Assembly: GCF_000238375.3 (NCBI RefSeq) | Contig: NZ_AHBZ03000012.1 | Span: forward strand, 558,001-622,000 | Source of the DNA: Pseudoalteromonas citrea | GTDB taxonomy: Bacteria; Pseudomonadota; Gammaproteobacteria; Enterobacterales; Alteromonadaceae | Length of the DNA stretch: 64,000 nt | Direction: 5' to 3' | Shown: one piece after another, positions 9,782 to 21,367 of the stretch | Layout of the letters: each line of letters starts with the position of its first letter | Position numbering within the stretch: the stretch's first letter is position 1 | Translations under genes and position numbers: made by a program | Notes under the pieces: generated by a model | What the model saw: the letters and a program-made list of their open reading frames with translations, nothing else | Databases searched by the model: none | What the model was told of the DNA's origin: nothing

Positions 9782-11200
9782 TTAACTGCGGCCATACCTG
9801 TCTTCAAACCGAACGATATCATCTTCTTCCAAATAACTGCCAGATTGAACTTCAATTAACTCTAAGTTCACTTTACCTGGGTTTTCTAGGGCATGTACCG
9901 ATGTAATTGGAATATACACAGACTCATTTTCAGTCAAAAATTGCTCTACACTGTCGATTGTGACCTTAGCCGTTCCTGAAACAACAATCCAGTGTTCCGC
10001 ACGGTGGTGATGCATTTGTACACTCAATTTCGCTCCAGGTTTTACTGTGATACGTTTAACTTGAAACCGCTCACCACTATCTATTGAATCATATTTACCC
10101 CAAGGCCTGTATACCTCACGATGAAACTTAACTTCTTTTCTCCCACCATCTTTCAATGATTGGACGATTGACTTCACATTTTGTGCTTGAGATTTATCAG
10201 CGACAAGCAGCGCATCTTTTGTCGCTACAACAATCAAATCTTGTACTCCAATTGCTGCGACTAGTTTGCTTTCTGTATGAATTAGAGAATTCTCACAATT
10301 AACAAGGTGAACATCCCCTGTCACAGCATTCCCTTTGGTATCTTTTTTAGAAACCTGCCATAATGCTTCAAATCCGCCAATGTCGTTCCAACCAGCATCC
10401 ATTGGCACCACCACTGCGTCAGAGGTATGTTCCATAACAGCATAATCAATCGACTCATCGGGGCACGCTATAAAGGCTTCTTTATCAATACGAATGAAAT
10501 CTAAATCGCGTACTTGTATCCCAATTGCTTTTTTACATGCTTCAAAAATATCAGGCCGACATGAATTCAATGCATCAAGATAACGGCTTGCTCGAAATAA
10601 GAACATCCCACTATTCCAGCAGTATTCGCCTGATTTCAAATAGTCTTCTGCCGTTTTTCTATCAGGCTTTTCAACAAATTGCTCAACAATGAAACCACTA
10701 CCTTGTTGAGTGCCCTTTTTTATATACCCATACCCAGTTTCAGGGGCATTAGCAACAATTCCGAAAGTGACCAGCTTTCCTGATTCAGCATGCTCAACAG
10801 CCATTTTTATTGAGTGATGAAAAGCAGAAACATTATCAATAACATGATCTGCTGCAAGTACCAAAAGTAAAGGATCATTATTAGCTTCTAATGCTTGAAA
10901 AGCAGCTAATGCAATAGCAGGGGCTGTATTTCGCCCTACAGGCTCTAAAAAAATTCCACTGTGCTTTTTATCTATTTGCCGAAGTTGCTCTGCGGCAATA
11001 AAGCGATGTTCCTCATTGCAGATCAACATTGGGGGGTGATCTGCGATGCCGTCTAAGCGCAATATTGTCTCTTGCAGCATTGTTTCACAACCATCAGCCA
11101 GTGAAAGAAATTGCTTTGGATAATTGCCCCTGGATAAAGGCCATAGCCGTGTGCCAGAGCCGCCAGCCATAATAACTGGGCAAATATTTAAATTTTCCAT
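9782..11200 (-). CDS. manC: Mannose-1-phosphate guanylyltransferase / mannose-6-phosphate isomerase
   Basis: Bifunctional enzyme of GDP-mannose synthesis. The 472 residues start with the nucleotidyltransferase motif [19 protein letters not shown] (residues 13-31), with [11 protein letters not shown] in the middle. The C-terminal cupin isomerase domain contains [10 protein letters not shown] and [10 protein letters not shown]. This length and domain order is typical of ManC/AlgA/CpsB. It pairs with manB just downstream. No fucose (gmd/fcl) or rhamnose (rmd) branch is seen in the window, so GDP-mannose itself is the probable donor. Confidence 0.95.
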   Translation of the reverse strand: MENLNICPVIMAGGSGTRLWPLSRGNYPKQFLSLADGCETMLQETILRLDGIADHPPMLICNEEHRFIAAEQLRQIDKKHSGIFLEPVGRNTAPAIALAAFQALEANNDPLLLVLAADHVIDNVSAFHHSIKMAVEHAESGKLVTFGIVANAPETGYGYIKKGTQQGSGFIVEQFVEKPDRKTAEDYLKSGEYCWNSGMFLFRASRYLDALNSCRPDIFEACKKAIGIQVRDLDFIRIDKEAFIACPDESIDYAVMEHTSDAVVVPMDAGWNDIGGFEALWQVSKKDTKGNAVTGDVHLVNCENSLIHTESKLVAAIGVQDLIVVATKDALLVADKSQAQNVKSIVQSLKDGGRKEVKFHREVYRPWGKYDSIDSGERFQVKRITVKPGAKLSVQMHHHRAEHWIVVSGTAKVTIDSVEQFLTENESVYIPITSVHALENPGKVNLELIEVQSGSYLEEDDIVRFEDRYGRS

Positions 11201-11230
11201 CTTGAACTCATATAATATTACGAGAATACT

Positions 11231-11941
11231 TTATTTAAATACATATTTAAAAAAAGCAAAACTCTTTAAAATCCTAACAAATCTGAATAGTTTTGGTTCT
11301 TGCAAAAGCCTAAATACACTTTCAAGCCCAACCCTTTGCGCTATTTTCGGGGCCCTTTTTACATTTCCAGATAAAAAAGAAATACTGCCACCGCAGCCAA
11401 CTACCCACTTAACCCCCGTTTTTTCCAAAAACTCCAGATGTTCTTGAATCCAAAACTCCTGCTTCTTAGCGCCAAATGCAACAAATAAATAAGTCGGGCG
11501 AACCTGCTCTATCTCATCACAAATCTTTTTATTTGTTTGCATTGAAAATGGAAAAGGTTCGAACTCAGGTGAGTAGCCGTAACAGTTGCAGCCATACTGA
11601 CTTTTTGCAACCTCAACAGCCTTAGCATTATGTTCAGGCTTATCGCCTAACAAAAATACTTTATGCTTATTTGACGCATTTTTAACAACGTTAAAAATCA
11701 AATCAGAACCGCTAATTTTATCAATTATTTTATCCGTTTTTCGCTTTGCGAAAAAAAAGGGGATCTGGCCGTCAAGTGTCGATATGTTATCATTTACAAT
11801 GCCTTTGAAACTTTCATCTTTGTGGGCTTCAATCACAAATTCAGCGTTAACTGTAACAATAAACTTGATTTCTTCTGATAATGTTAAAACATCTTTTAAA
11901 TTTAACCCGCGAAAATTCAAGCCAAAAAACTGCGATTTCAT
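11231..11941 (-). CDS. wecG: WecG/TagA/CpsF family (GT26) glycosyltransferase
   Basis: Probably transfers ManNAcA from UDP-ManNAcA onto lipid-linked GlcNAc at the inner membrane face. Family marks are the VNAEFVIEA stretch, STLDGQIP at the position of the catalytic Asp, FLLGDKPE, VAFGAKKQEFW and the C-terminal GGSISFLSGNVKRAPK. I start it at the ATG at 11941 (MKSQFFG), which aligns with family N-termini. ATGs at 11953 and 12001 are alternatives, and no ribosome binding site is decisive. The ManNAcA assignment is an inference from wecB, wecC, wecF and wecA in the same locus; GT26 members also use other sugars. Confidence 0.8.
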   Translation of the reverse strand: MKSQFFGLNFRGLNLKDVLTLSEEIKFIVTVNAEFVIEAHKDESFKGIVNDNISTLDGQIPFFFAKRKTDKIIDKISGSDLIFNVVKNASNKHKVFLLGDKPEHNAKAVEVAKSQYGCNCYGYSPEFEPFPFSMQTNKKICDEIEQVRPTYLFVAFGAKKQEFWIQEHLEFLEKTGVKWVVGCGGSISFLSGNVKRAPKIAQRVGLESVFRLLQEPKLFRFVRILKSFAFFKYVFK

Positions 11942-12110
11942 TGTACTACCCATTACTAAACATTTCGAAAAATTACTTTCAATACTCAAAAGCAACAACA
12001 TAAATCATTACAAGAGCAATGACCATCACGTAAAATAGCCAATTACAGCACTTGCTCAATACCAGCACAAGGACAAAATACCTCAATAAACATAATTAAG
12101 AGGAGTAATA

Positions 12111-13298
12111 TTAATCACAACCAAATATATCTCGTGTGTAGACTTTTGCTTTGACATCTAATAGTTCGTCAACCATCCTATTTGAAATGATTACATCTGA
12201 CGTAGCTTTAAACTCTTGCAACGATTTCATTACCCGCGAATGATAAAAGGAATCCCCTTCAAAGCTAGGCTCATAAACAACAACAGGGATCCCTTTAGCT
12301 TTTATTCTCTTCATCACGCCTTGTATGGCTGAGGCCCTAAAATTATCTGATCCAGTTTTCATTACCAGTCGATAAATACCGACCACTTTTGGCTTTTTTG
12401 CCAATACTGAGTTTGCTATAAAGTCCTTTCGCGTTGTATTCGCATCGACAATGGCTGCTATCATATTATTAGGCACGTTTTGATAATTGGCTAAAAGCTG
12501 CTTAGTGTCTTTGGGTAAACAATAACCACCATACCCAAATGACGGATTATTGTAATGAGAGCCAATTCTTGGGTCTAAGCCAACCCCTTCTATTATATGC
12601 CTTGAATCTAAACCATGTGTTTCAGCGTAGCTATCTAACTCATTAAAATAGGCAACTCGCATTGCCAAATAGGTATTAGAAAATAGCTTAATGGCTTCAG
12701 CTTCTGTTGAATTTGTAAACAACACCGACACATCCTCTTTAGCTGCACCTTGCGACAACAGCTGGCCAAACAACTTAGCATGCTTATGCTCACCACCCAC
12801 AATTATACGAGATGGGTACAAGTTATCATACAAAGCCCGGCCTTCCCTTAAAAACTCAGGAGAAAATAGAATTTCTAAATCTAGATTTTTATTTTGAAGT
12901 GATGCCGTATAACCAACAGGCACTGTTGACTTAATAATGATCGTTGTATCCGGATTAATAGCCCGAACGTCTTCAATTACCGACTCCACCGATTGAGTAT
13001 TAAAGTAATTAGTTTCTGGATCATAGTCTGTAGGCGTGGCTATCACAATATAGTCGGCACCTGCGTACGCCAGCTCTTTGTCGTGCGTTGCTTTAAAACT
13101 TAATGATTGAGATTTCAAAAACGCCGATATCTCTTCATCCAAAATTGGCGATATTTGCTCATTAAGTAATGCCACTTTCTTTTCATCAATATCGTAAGCG
13201 ACAACGTCATTATACTGTGCAAGGAGCAGTGCATTCGATAACCCTACATACCCAGTACCTGCTACAGCTACTTTAACTTTACTTGTTTGTTCAGCCAT
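12111..13298 (-). CDS. ugd: UDP-glucose 6-dehydrogenase
   Basis: Oxidises UDP-glucose to UDP-glucuronate. The 395 residues show the Rossmann motif [32 protein letters not shown] and the catalytic-cysteine loop [12 protein letters not shown], the last being the Ugd form as opposed to GGHCIAVDP of WecC. Its last base pairs overlap the start side of the GT4 gene at 13298 by one base, so the genes are co-translated. It implies a glucuronate-containing polymer in addition to ManNAcA. Confidence 0.93.
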   Translation of the reverse strand: MAEQTSKVKVAVAGTGYVGLSNALLLAQYNDVVAYDIDEKKVALLNEQISPILDEEISAFLKSQSLSFKATHDKELAYAGADYIVIATPTDYDPETNYFNTQSVESVIEDVRAINPDTTIIIKSTVPVGYTASLQNKNLDLEILFSPEFLREGRALYDNLYPSRIIVGGEHKHAKLFGQLLSQGAAKEDVSVLFTNSTEAEAIKLFSNTYLAMRVAYFNELDSYAETHGLDSRHIIEGVGLDPRIGSHYNNPSFGYGGYCLPKDTKQLLANYQNVPNNMIAAIVDANTTRKDFIANSVLAKKPKVVGIYRLVMKTGSDNFRASAIQGVMKRIKAKGIPVVVYEPSFEGDSFYHSRVMKSLQEFKATSDVIISNRMVDELLDVKAKVYTRDIFGCD

Positions 13299-14383
13299 TA
13301 ATTTTTTATTACCTTAACTAAATCATGTTTAAGTTGTTCCGCAACCAAAGGCGCTTGAAACTCTCTTGTACTAGAATAGGCCTCACGTGATAGGTCCAAT
13401 CGCTCAGCTAGCTCTAAATCAAAGAATTCAATTATAGCCTTTGCTAATGAATCAGCATCTTTAACATTAAACAACAGTCCATTTCGCCCATTTTGAACAA
13501 TGTCATTCACCGGCGCTACATTACTGGCTAATATTGGTAACCCACATGACATAGCCTCAACAGCAACTAAGCCAAAGCTTTCTCTATGCGTTGGGAAAAC
13601 AAAACATGTCATCTGTCTATACTTTTCACCAAGCTCCGGCTGTGAAACTGCACCATGGTAAATAATAGTACCTTCTAATTGCAATTCACCGATAAGCTGT
13701 TTCATTTGTTCAACTTGAGAACCTGTACCATACATATCGAGAGAGATCCTGTCATATAACGCAGGGGCTAATGTCTTTAGCTTTGCAATCGCTTGTAAAA
13801 GCTCTGGCCACCCTTTCCCTTCATCAATTCTGGATATATAACCCAGGCTATATCCCGCAAGTTCATTATTATGCATCGGATAAAATATCTCCGAGTTAAT
13901 CCCTCCTGACGGTGACACTATAACTTTATGCTCTTTAAACCAGCTAAACCGCTTTATCAGTTCTTGTTTAAAATGTTCAGATGGTACAACAACTGCAACG
14001 CAATGTTTTAAAATCACACCTGAGAAAGTACCCATCACTTTATGCACCCAAGAACAACCGACAAGGTCATCACCATGAATATTGATAATATACTTAGGCT
14101 TACTTAAAAATAAAAACGGCAACAAGCACAGTGTCGAATAAGTCAAATAATGAAAGTAAACAAAATCATAGTTTTTCTGAAATAAGCTTTTCATCCCTTT
14201 AGAAATAAAAGAAAGGTACAGCCGTAGCTTTGTAAGCCCTGTTGCCCTTTGGTCGATGACAACCGTTTCTGTTATTTCAAACCCAACGTCTTGGAGTTGC
14301 CTATGACTCTTACCAACAAAACTACCATACGAAGGATCCTTAACCGAAGGAAACATATTAGAAATAAAACAAATTTTTTTCAC
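13298..14383 (-). CDS. GT4 family glycosyltransferase
   Basis: 361 residues with GT-B architecture. The N-terminal acceptor domain includes a membrane-associating hydrophobic stretch near residues 85-100. The C-terminal donor domain has [20 protein letters not shown] and the EX7E region [17 protein letters not shown]. These are standard marks of retaining GT4 enzymes. It overlaps ugd by one base and is one base from the GT2 gene, so it lies inside the minus-strand glycan operon. Donor sugar unknown. Confidence 0.88.
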   Translation of the reverse strand: MKKICFISNMFPSVKDPSYGSFVGKSHRQLQDVGFEITETVVIDQRATGLTKLRLYLSFISKGMKSLFQKNYDFVYFHYLTYSTLCLLPFLFLSKPKYIINIHGDDLVGCSWVHKVMGTFSGVILKHCVAVVVPSEHFKQELIKRFSWFKEHKVIVSPSGGINSEIFYPMHNNELAGYSLGYISRIDEGKGWPELLQAIAKLKTLAPALYDRISLDMYGTGSQVEQMKQLIGELQLEGTIIYHGAVSQPELGEKYRQMTCFVFPTHRESFGLVAVEAMSCGLPILASNVAPVNDIVQNGRNGLLFNVKDADSLAKAIIEFFDLELAERLDLSREAYSSTREFQAPLVAEQLKHDLVKVIKN

Positions 14384-14384
14384 A

Positions 14385-15266
14385 CTAAATATCTTTTTTT
14401 AAATAGTTTAAGCGTTTTTTTGCCAGCGACGGAAACTGTGATGCTAACCATGCTTTGCATAACTTATAGGCGATTGGTTTACAAAAAAAGCGCTTGACAT
14501 CATTAAGCCGTATTTTATCACCTCGACTATAATGGAGCAAAAATGCAAAACATTTCTTATTTTCATCCGTCATATGGTGCTTATAGCGCGAATAGAACTG
14601 CTCAAGGCCCTTTACTTTATTATTTAAGCTATCAGTGATCCTTGGTTTATCGTGGGCAGTGTGAACAATATATGAAGGTTCAGCGATACGCTTTGCTTTA
14701 CCAAACGTTATAATTAAGCGAGTCCAAATATCCCAATCTTGCGAAGAAATAATATCAACGTCAAACATGTTAACCTCAATTAACCTCTTTCTGTAAGTTA
14801 ACACTTGATTAGACGCTTGATTAAAGTTCAATTGCGATCCAAGTTCAATAACCTTATTAGTATTCAATAAATGTTTTCGGTATTTACCGTAATCCCAAGC
14901 GTAGCTACTACAGACAAATGAAAACTCTGGCTCGAAAGACTCCACTAAGCTTTCGACTCTATTAGGCAAGAATTCATCATCGTCATCTAAGCCTGTCGCT
15001 AATAAACCTGTACCATTTAAAATAGCAAAGTTTCGTGCAGCACACGCCCCTTTATTTTCAGAAAAACAGTGATATTTAACGTTATTATGATCGAGTGCCA
15101 ATTGAGTTAAATACTCAGAAGTTCCATCAGTAGAGCCATTATCGACAATGAACAGCTCTATGTTTTCATAGCTTTGTGATAAAACAGAGTCTACCGCTCG
15201 CTTTAACAGACTTAATCTATTGCAGGTTGGTAACCATACTGTAACTAGAGGTTGATTCATGCTCAT
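14385..15266 (-). CDS. GT2 family glycosyltransferase
   Basis: 293 residues with an inverting GT-A fold. It starts TVWLPTCNRLSLLKRAVDSV, followed by the nucleotide-binding IVDNGSTDGT and the DXD-like metal site TGLDDDDEF near residue 97. The conserved SSQDWDIW acceptor-side motif lies near residue 178. No membrane segment is evident. Its ATG overlaps the stop of the polymerase gene (ATGA), pointing to translational coupling. Linkage and sugar unknown. Confidence 0.88.
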   Translation of the reverse strand: MSMNQPLVTVWLPTCNRLSLLKRAVDSVLSQSYENIELFIVDNGSTDGTSEYLTQLALDHNNVKYHCFSENKGACAARNFAILNGTGLLATGLDDDDEFLPNRVESLVESFEPEFSFVCSSYAWDYGKYRKHLLNTNKVIELGSQLNFNQASNQVLTYRKRLIEVNMFDVDIISSQDWDIWTRLIITFGKAKRIAEPSYIVHTAHDKPRITDSLNNKVKGLEQFYSRYKHHMTDENKKCFAFLLHYSRGDKIRLNDVKRFFCKPIAYKLCKAWLASQFPSLAKKRLNYLKKDI

Positions 15267-16537
15267 TGGCTTACCTCACGCCTTTCATCTAACCAAAGCA
15301 ATGAAGCAAACGCTCCCAACGATATACCTAATGTACCTGAAATCCAAATATGGCCACTCAATTGAGATAACATTAGTAATATAAAACTTCCAACGAGTAC
15401 TGCGGGGCTATAGAGGCAAGTTGCGTTGCGAAAGTTAATAGCTGCTTTAACAAAAATACTAATGTAAAAAAACAAACATAAAAATGCACCAAAAAAGCCG
15501 AACCACATTAATGTATCTATCAGATCAATTTCGGCCGCATATTTACGGGGAATATATACAGCGATACCTGAACTACCGACCCCTATAATCTGCTGCCAAA
15601 ACTCTAAACTATTGAAATAAACTTCTAAGATATCTTTTGCAAACTTTTCCCTATCAGACCAAATAATACCTACAATACCTTTTTGGTTAAAAACCCACAT
15701 CACTCGTTCATATAAACCAATTGATTTAAGTAAATCAGCGATCATTATAATAACAATGGTAAGCACAGTTGAAGCGGGTATAAATATAGCTGCTTTAAGT
15801 TTAGTAAACTTAAAAAAACGCTCTCGTTCGTTTGCTAATGGAATAATAAATACGATAAGAAAAGATGCTAACATCGCAGTTTTTGTCGCAACCGTAATAC
15901 CCGCAAATAATGATAAGATAGCAGCAAGCCAGTACCATCGCTTATAATGGTTCCAACACATATGCAAAGCAAAACAAAATAAAACAACAATCGTTGCTCC
16001 GAGTTCATTGGCAGCATAAATAAAGCCATTTGAACCAGCCGTTTCATCCTCACCTAACACATAACTCGGGCGCCCAAACCCTAACAAACCAATAATTAAG
16101 TTAAAGCATAAAATAGTAAAGTTACATAAAAGTATACGCTTTATCCAATACTCTGAAAATTGAGGCCAGCGCTGAGCCATGAGTCCAAAATACAGAAATA
16201 CACTCATAGGCATGAGTAATTTTGTCGCACGTGAAAAGTCAGCTATAAATAATGCAGCATCAGTTCGGGATAGTAATTGAATTGTTGGACTCAAAGTCAA
16301 GACAAAGAACAAAACCATCATATAAAGAAAATACTTAGCATTTAATGTAAGTAACAACAAAAGCAACGTACAAAACAAAGGAAGCTTATACAATAATGAA
16401 ATTTTCAGATCGATGCCGAGTTGCAATACCGTAAAACCACTCGCAATATCAGCCAGCAAATAGAGCGACATTGCATAACAAATCAAGACATGCAACGTAC
16501 CAGGTTGCTCTTCTCTCAAAATTAAAGACTTAAGCAT
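15263..16537 (-). CDS. wzy: Polysaccharide polymerase (Wzy / O-antigen ligase-like membrane protein)
   Basis: Probably polymerises undecaprenol-linked repeat units on the periplasmic side. The 424 residues contain about ten to twelve hydrophobic membrane segments. A larger loop near residues 280-340 (SDREKFAKDILEVYF...GVGSSGIAVYIPRKYA) matches the periplasmic loop seen in Wzy-type polymerases. Sequence conservation in this family is low, so the call rests on topology and context: it lies between a glycosyltransferase and an acetyltransferase, with Wzz and Wzx genes in the same locus. A ligase role cannot be excluded. Confidence 0.75.
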   Translation of the reverse strand: MLKSLILREEQPGTLHVLICYAMSLYLLADIASGFTVLQLGIDLKISLLYKLPLFCTLLLLLLTLNAKYFLYMMVLFFVLTLSPTIQLLSRTDAALFIADFSRATKLLMPMSVFLYFGLMAQRWPQFSEYWIKRILLCNFTILCFNLIIGLLGFGRPSYVLGEDETAGSNGFIYAANELGATIVVLFCFALHMCWNHYKRWYWLAAILSLFAGITVATKTAMLASFLIVFIIPLANERERFFKFTKLKAAIFIPASTVLTIVIIMIADLLKSIGLYERVMWVFNQKGIVGIIWSDREKFAKDILEVYFNSLEFWQQIIGVGSSGIAVYIPRKYAAEIDLIDTLMWFGFFGAFLCLFFYISIFVKAAINFRNATCLYSPAVLVGSFILLMLSQLSGHIWISGTLGISLGAFASLLWLDERREVSQ

Positions 16538-17088
16538 TAAAATCTTTCCGGATATTGCATCAATTTTTCCCGGTACGATTCAACATATCTTTCGGTGCTT
16601 TTAACTACTTTTGCAGGGTTTCCAGCCGCAACTACATTATCAGGGATATCCTTTGTCACCACACTACCGGCTCCAACAACAACATTACTACCGATATTAA
16701 CCCCTGGTAAAACAATACTTCCCCAACCAATAAATACATTATCGCCAATAGTGATCGGGTCGCGATATGAACGCCTTGCACCCGGTAGGTAACTTTCTTT
16801 TTTATTTATGAGTTCATCAATAAAAAGTGTTGGTGAAGCATCATGTGCTAATAACGTCACCCCAGTTATCGTGCAATTATCACCTATAAAAAATCGGTCC
16901 CCTTTAGATGACGACGAAAGAGTACAACATATTAGCTGGCTATTTTTACCTATTGAAGCTCCCTTCTTTTCATACCTAGCAACTTGCAGTTGGTAACCTA
17001 ATTTAGCAACGACTGCAGCCAAACGGTTACTTTTTAACAGAGTATTGGCAATTCGTAAGCTATAGTAAGTCCCTAAAAGCTTATACAT
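16537..17088 (-). CDS. Hexapeptide-repeat acyltransferase (likely sugar O-acetyltransferase)
   Basis: 183 residues. The C-terminal half is a left-handed beta-helix with hexapeptide repeats ([19 protein letters not shown], then [18 protein letters not shown]) and ends [11 protein letters not shown], as in CatB/NodL/WbbJ-type acetyltransferases. Such enzymes acetylate sugar hydroxyls using acetyl-CoA. It shares one base with wzy and overlaps the upstream glycosyltransferase by 8 bp, so it probably decorates the repeat unit made by this operon. Confidence 0.88.
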   Translation of the reverse strand: MYKLLGTYYSLRIANTLLKSNRLAAVVAKLGYQLQVARYEKKGASIGKNSQLICCTLSSSSKGDRFFIGDNCTITGVTLLAHDASPTLFIDELINKKESYLPGARRSYRDPITIGDNVFIGWGSIVLPGVNIGSNVVVGAGSVVTKDIPDNVVAAGNPAKVVKSTERYVESYREKLMQYPERF

Positions 17089-18280
17089 GATGACGTAAAT
17101 CCTCAGCTAATTTAAACCAGCTGAACCGTGTTTCAGCCAAATTTCGGTTACTTTTTTGAATTTTTAGATATCTATCTGACGTCATGTTCATACACTCAGT
17201 AAATTGCTCACCAAAATGTGATGTTGAGTATTCGCTACATAACAAGTTATCAGAATCAGTTAGGATCTCTGAAGTTGCGGTAACCACTTGTGGACCAGAA
17301 TGCGCTGCAACAATTGGTAAGCCAGATGCTAAAGCTTCCAATATAGTTTGACCAAGCGGCTCATAGGTCGATGACATAATAAAGAAATCAGCTGCTTTAT
17401 AATAAGCTTCAGGCTGCGCCTGCTTTCCTAAAAAAAGCACTTTGTCTTCAACCCCTAGTTCAGCTACAAGCACCTTAAACTCAGCCTCTAAAGGCCCCTC
17501 TCCAAGCATCCACAATTGAGCGCTGTCATGTCTCAGCTCTGCGAATGCCTTTATCGCTGTTTCAAAGCCTTTAGCTTTTACAAATCGACCAATACATAAA
17601 AATGCTTTTCTATTAGCATCTAAGCCTAAGGCCAGCTTGAGGTTAGCCTTTTCTTTTTCATCGCAAATTTGAAATCGCTCCAAGCTTACACCAGGCTTAC
17701 ATATCTTAATATTATTCAAGCTTGAAATGGTTAAAACTTGCTCACGCATGTTTTCACTAAATACAAATAGCTGATCAGTAAATTTGGTTGCAAAATATTG
17801 CATCACCTTATGAAGTGAGAATGACAACCCACTTTTTATTCTTCTCGTTAAAGTTGTTTCGACCTGATAACTAGCCCGAGTTTCATTCTTAACAACTCCG
17901 GGGACAAGGTAAACGATATTTTTGTAACCTGCATATTTCAAAATCAATAAATTAAAATGAAACCGACAGACAGTAAAGTCTGGTGAGTATAAAGATAATA
18001 CTTTTTTATATACACGATACGCATTATTTATATGTTTAATAAAGCCAAAAGCCCCAGTTCCTTGGCATGAGCGATATCGATAAATGCGCACCCCTTGCTC
18101 TTCTTCAAGTTCAGGTAATGTACTATTGTCGGGGTTTAAATCACTGGTTACAATAATGACTTGATAACCCATCGCTCTATATTCTTGGGCCAAGTGGTAC
18201 AATGAGTTTTCAATTCCCCCAATATTTGGTCTATATTGGTTACTCGTAATGACCACACTAGGCTGACCACTATTATTCAT
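17081..18280 (-). CDS. GT4 family glycosyltransferase
   Basis: 399 residues, GT-B fold. The N-terminal donor loop is [16 protein letters not shown]. The C-terminal domain has [20 protein letters not shown] and the catalytic EX7E region [21 protein letters not shown] (EPLGQTILE core). It lies 14 bp downstream of wzz. The acceptor and sugar are unknown. It is the third glycosyltransferase of the minus-strand block besides the GT26 enzyme. Confidence 0.88.
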   Translation of the reverse strand: MNNSGQPSVVITSNQYRPNIGGIENSLYHLAQEYRAMGYQVIIVTSDLNPDNSTLPELEEEQGVRIYRYRSCQGTGAFGFIKHINNAYRVYKKVLSLYSPDFTVCRFHFNLLILKYAGYKNIVYLVPGVVKNETRASYQVETTLTRRIKSGLSFSLHKVMQYFATKFTDQLFVFSENMREQVLTISSLNNIKICKPGVSLERFQICDEKEKANLKLALGLDANRKAFLCIGRFVKAKGFETAIKAFAELRHDSAQLWMLGEGPLEAEFKVLVAELGVEDKVLFLGKQAQPEAYYKAADFFIMSSTYEPLGQTILEALASGLPIVAAHSGPQVVTATSEILTDSDNLLCSEYSTSHFGEQFTECMNMTSDRYLKIQKSNRNLAETRFSWFKLAEDLRHHV

Positions 18281-18294
18281 ATGCTAACCAGCCC

Positions 18295-19227
18295 TTAAGA
18301 TTTATCTGAGTTGCTTCGAAGCGCAAGTATAAGCGCAATGATCATAGACAATAAACCGCCCAAAAAGGTAATAGCTACGCATATTAACGCTTTAGAGGGG
18401 CCTGACTTTTGCTCGGGATAAACAGGCGGTGACAGCGGTTCTAAAAGATAAAACTCACTCACAGAAGACAGCAACTTATTACGAGTCTGTTCTGCAATTA
18501 ACTCATAAAACATGGTTCTCAACTCGCTAACATTTGTTTCATTTGCTTTGTCTTGTAGATATTCAATCGTATTTGAGGATTTCTTTGTATCACGTAATTT
18601 CCAAAACTCATTCAAATCCTTAACTAGCCAAGTCAAAATATCTTTTGATAATTCAGGAGAAAGCGTTGTAACTTCAAGCTCAACAATCCCTTTCTTTTTT
18701 AAGTGAGACACTTGAAATGAAAATAAAAGGGACTCAAAACCATCCCAAGCTTTCATATTCTTGAGTTCACCATCCTTATCAACTAATAGCCACTTTTTGT
18801 TTTCTGAATCATAAATTTCAGGATCATATATGAGTGTTTCTTTTTTCTCATCCCACCCTTTTAATGCCAGTAACTCAGGTAACAACTCTCGTCGCTCAAT
18901 AAATGGCTGTAAGAAACCTCGACTTTTCATAAATGCTAGCGCAGCTTCTATGTCACTGCCTTGCGCCCCACCGAGAGAAATACCAGCCATACTCGCAAGA
19001 CCACCAAACTGACCCGCTAATTGAGAAAGCCCACCACCTTCTTGTGAGTCAACGGGCATTAAAATAACTTTTGCTGTATATTCATTTGGCTGTTTCAAAG
19101 CGATCGCAACTGCTATGCAAGCTGATAAAAAAGTACCGATAGCAATCAACCACTTATACCTGAATAACTGCATAAATGTGCCATCTATAGTTGTATAATT
19201 TGATTTCACTTGTGCACTGTTCTCCAT
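18295..19227 (-). CDS. wzz: Wzz-family chain-length determinant
   Basis: Polysaccharide co-polymerase of the inner membrane that sets modal chain length together with Wzy. Two membrane segments (about residues 25-43 and the last 30 residues, LICVAITFLGGLLSMIIALI) flank a periplasmic alpha/beta domain with EYTAKVILMPVDS near its start and a Pro-rich LEPLSPPVYPEQKSGPSKA before the second segment, the normal Wzz layout. No kinase domain is present, unlike wzc. I choose the start at 19227. An ORF extension to 19302 would add an unusual extra hydrophobic N-terminus, and neither start has a clear ribosome binding site. Confidence 0.85.
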   Translation of the reverse strand: MENSAQVKSNYTTIDGTFMQLFRYKWLIAIGTFLSACIAVAIALKQPNEYTAKVILMPVDSQEGGGLSQLAGQFGGLASMAGISLGGAQGSDIEAALAFMKSRGFLQPFIERRELLPELLALKGWDEKKETLIYDPEIYDSENKKWLLVDKDGELKNMKAWDGFESLLFSFQVSHLKKKGIVELEVTTLSPELSKDILTWLVKDLNEFWKLRDTKKSSNTIEYLQDKANETNVSELRTMFYELIAEQTRNKLLSSVSEFYLLEPLSPPVYPEQKSGPSKALICVAITFLGGLLSMIIALILALRSNSDKS

Positions 19228-19355
19228 ATTTGGCTGCATAACAAGAAATAAAATGGCAGGTAGTATAGCAAAAAAATATAACTTTGCTGAATAGGTTCTC
19301 ATATAAATAGCATGACAGTACCTTAAATATACAAACTATCGGAAAAATCCTTAAA

Positions 19356-19384
19356 TTGAGCTTAATTATGTTCTCATGTAGAAT
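19356..19384 (+). promoter_or_regulatory. Sigma-70-type promoter for rfbB operon
   Basis: TTGAGC (19356-19361), 17-bp spacer, TAGAAT (19379-19384). It lies 60 bp upstream of the rfbB start and in the divergent region shared with wzz. Confidence 0.6.
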
Positions 19385-19444
19385 GTATCGACACGCGACA
19401 CTCATACCATTGTATTCCCATTTCAATTGTTAGGATTTAGTTTT

Positions 19445-20488
19445 ATGAACGTTATTGTCACCGGAGGAGCTGGTTTTATTGGTTCTGCGGTAATTCGACA
19501 CCTTATTGCCAATACAGATCACCAAGTGCTTAATTTAGACAAGTTGACGTATGCAGGCAATTTACAATCACTTAACGAAGTGGCCTTACATGAGCAATAT
19601 ACGTTTTCGAAAGTTGATATATGTAATAAACAAGCTTTAGAAGAGGTGTTTGAATCATTCCAACCTGATTTAATCATGCACCTTGCAGCAGAAAGCCATG
19701 TTGATCGCTCTATCTCTGGGCCGAGTGAATTTATTAATACAAACATCATTGGTACTTTTAACCTGTTAGAAGTATCACGTAGTTATTGCCTCAGTGCTGA
19801 AAAGCACCACTTTAGATTTCATCATGTATCTACAGATGAAGTTTTTGGTGATTTACATGGTACAGATAACCTATTTGAAGAAAGTACCCCCTATGCACCT
19901 AGTTCGCCCTACTCTGCATCTAAAGCAGCTTCAGATCACCTAGTTCGAGCTTGGGGCAGAACATATAATCTACCAATCGTTTTGTCTAATTGCTCAAATA
20001 ATTATGGGCCTTATCAATTTCCTGAGAAGCTAATACCTGTCACTATATTAAATGCCCTATCAGGTAAAAATTTGCCAATTTATGGCGATGGTTCTCAAAT
20101 ACGAGACTGGCTTTACGTTGAAGACCATGCAAAAGCACTTGTTGAGGTTGCGCTCAATGGTAAAGACGGAGAGTCATATAATATTGGTGGTCATAACGAG
20201 AAAAGTAATTTAGAAGTAGTCCATACCATATGCGATATATTGAATGAACTTGTTGTAGAAAAGCCCAAAAACATAACAGACTTCAAAGATCTAATTACCC
20301 ACGTAACAGATCGTCCCGGACATGATAAACGCTATGCAATCGATGCTACGAAAATTGCCCAAGAGCTTAGCTGGACCCCAGATGAGAGTTTTGAGACCGG
20401 TATAAGAAAATCCATACAATGGTATTTAGAGCATAGCGATTGGTGGCAAAGTATTCTTGATGGTTCTTACCGAAATGAAGGTTTATAA
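19445..20488 (+). CDS. rfbB: dTDP-glucose 4,6-dehydratase
   Basis: Converts dTDP-glucose to dTDP-4-keto-6-deoxyglucose. The 347 residues form an extended short-chain dehydrogenase with [27 protein letters not shown] and the catalytic [10 protein letters not shown]. The ATG at 19445 is chosen over one six codons upstream because TTAGGA precedes it by about nine bases and it leads straight into the Rossmann strand. First gene of rfbB-rfbA-wecD-wecE. No RmlC/RmlD genes follow, so the product is routed to Fuc4NAc and not to rhamnose. Confidence 0.96.
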   Translation: MNVIVTGGAGFIGSAVIRHLIANTDHQVLNLDKLTYAGNLQSLNEVALHEQYTFSKVDICNKQALEEVFESFQPDLIMHLAAESHVDRSISGPSEFINTNIIGTFNLLEVSRSYCLSAEKHHFRFHHVSTDEVFGDLHGTDNLFEESTPYAPSSPYSASKAASDHLVRAWGRTYNLPIVLSNCSNNYGPYQFPEKLIPVTILNALSGKNLPIYGDGSQIRDWLYVEDHAKALVEVALNGKDGESYNIGGHNEKSNLEVVHTICDILNELVVEKPKNITDFKDLITHVTDRPGHDKRYAIDATKIAQELSWTPDESFETGIRKSIQWYLEHSDWWQSILDGSYRNEGL

Positions 20489-20497
20489 GGAAAAAGT

Positions 20498-21367
20498 ATG
20501 AAAGGTATTATACTTGCTGGCGGTTCAGGAACCCGTCTTTATCCGATAACGAAAGGCGTCTCTAAACAGTTACTACCTGTGTACGATAAGCCAATGATAT
20601 ATTACCCCTTATCGGTTCTAATGCTTGCCAAAATAAAAGACATTTTAATTATCACTACCGAGTATGACTTAGCTAGCTTTAAAAACTTGCTCGGTAATGG
20701 TGAGCAATTTGGTATTAATTTGACGTACGCAGTGCAAGAACACCCTAATGGCTTAGCAGAAGCCTTTATTATTGGCGAGTCATTTATTGGTAATGACAGT
20801 GTATGCTTGGTACTTGGAGATAACATTTATCATGGACAAGGGTTTGCGGAAAAGCTTGCTCTAGCTACCACACAAAAGAGCGGAGCCTGTGTTTTTGGTT
20901 ACCAAGTCAAAGACCCTCAGCGTTTTGGTGTCGTAGAATTCGATGACAAACAATCAGCTGTAAGCATCGAAGAAAAACCCTGTGTTCCTAAATCAAATTG
21001 GGCAGTTACTGGATTATACTTTTACGATAATAGTGTGGTAGACATAGCGAAAAGTGTTAAGCCTTCAGCCCGAGGTGAATTAGAGATAACATGCATTAAT
21101 AATGCTTATCTAGAACAAGGGAAACTGCAAGTTCAATTACTGGGTCGAGGGTTTGCCTGGCTCGATACCGGTACTCATGATAGCCTACTGGAAGCCAGTC
21201 AGTACGTACAAACCTTAGAGCATAGGCAAGGATACAAGATTGCATGCTTAGAAGAAATTGCATATAGAAATCAATGGTTAAGCAAAGATGACCTGATTAA
21301 CTATGCCACACCATTGCTAAAATCGGGCTATGGCCATTATTTGATGGATATTGCAAATGGGAAGTGA
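20498..21367 (+). CDS. rfbA: Glucose-1-phosphate thymidylyltransferase
   Basis: Makes dTDP-glucose from dTTP and glucose-1-phosphate. The length (289 residues) and the motifs [46 protein letters not shown]-like [11 protein letters not shown] and [14 protein letters not shown] are those of the RmlA family. AAGGA lies seven bases before the ATG. The gene is 9 bp after rfbB, and its end overlaps wecD by 11 bp. Confidence 0.96.
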   Translation: MKGIILAGGSGTRLYPITKGVSKQLLPVYDKPMIYYPLSVLMLAKIKDILIITTEYDLASFKNLLGNGEQFGINLTYAVQEHPNGLAEAFIIGESFIGNDSVCLVLGDNIYHGQGFAEKLALATTQKSGACVFGYQVKDPQRFGVVEFDDKQSAVSIEEKPCVPKSNWAVTGLYFYDNSVVDIAKSVKPSARGELEITCINNAYLEQGKLQVQLLGRGFAWLDTGTHDSLLEASQYVQTLEHRQGYKIACLEEIAYRNQWLSKDDLINYATPLLKSGYGHYLMDIANGK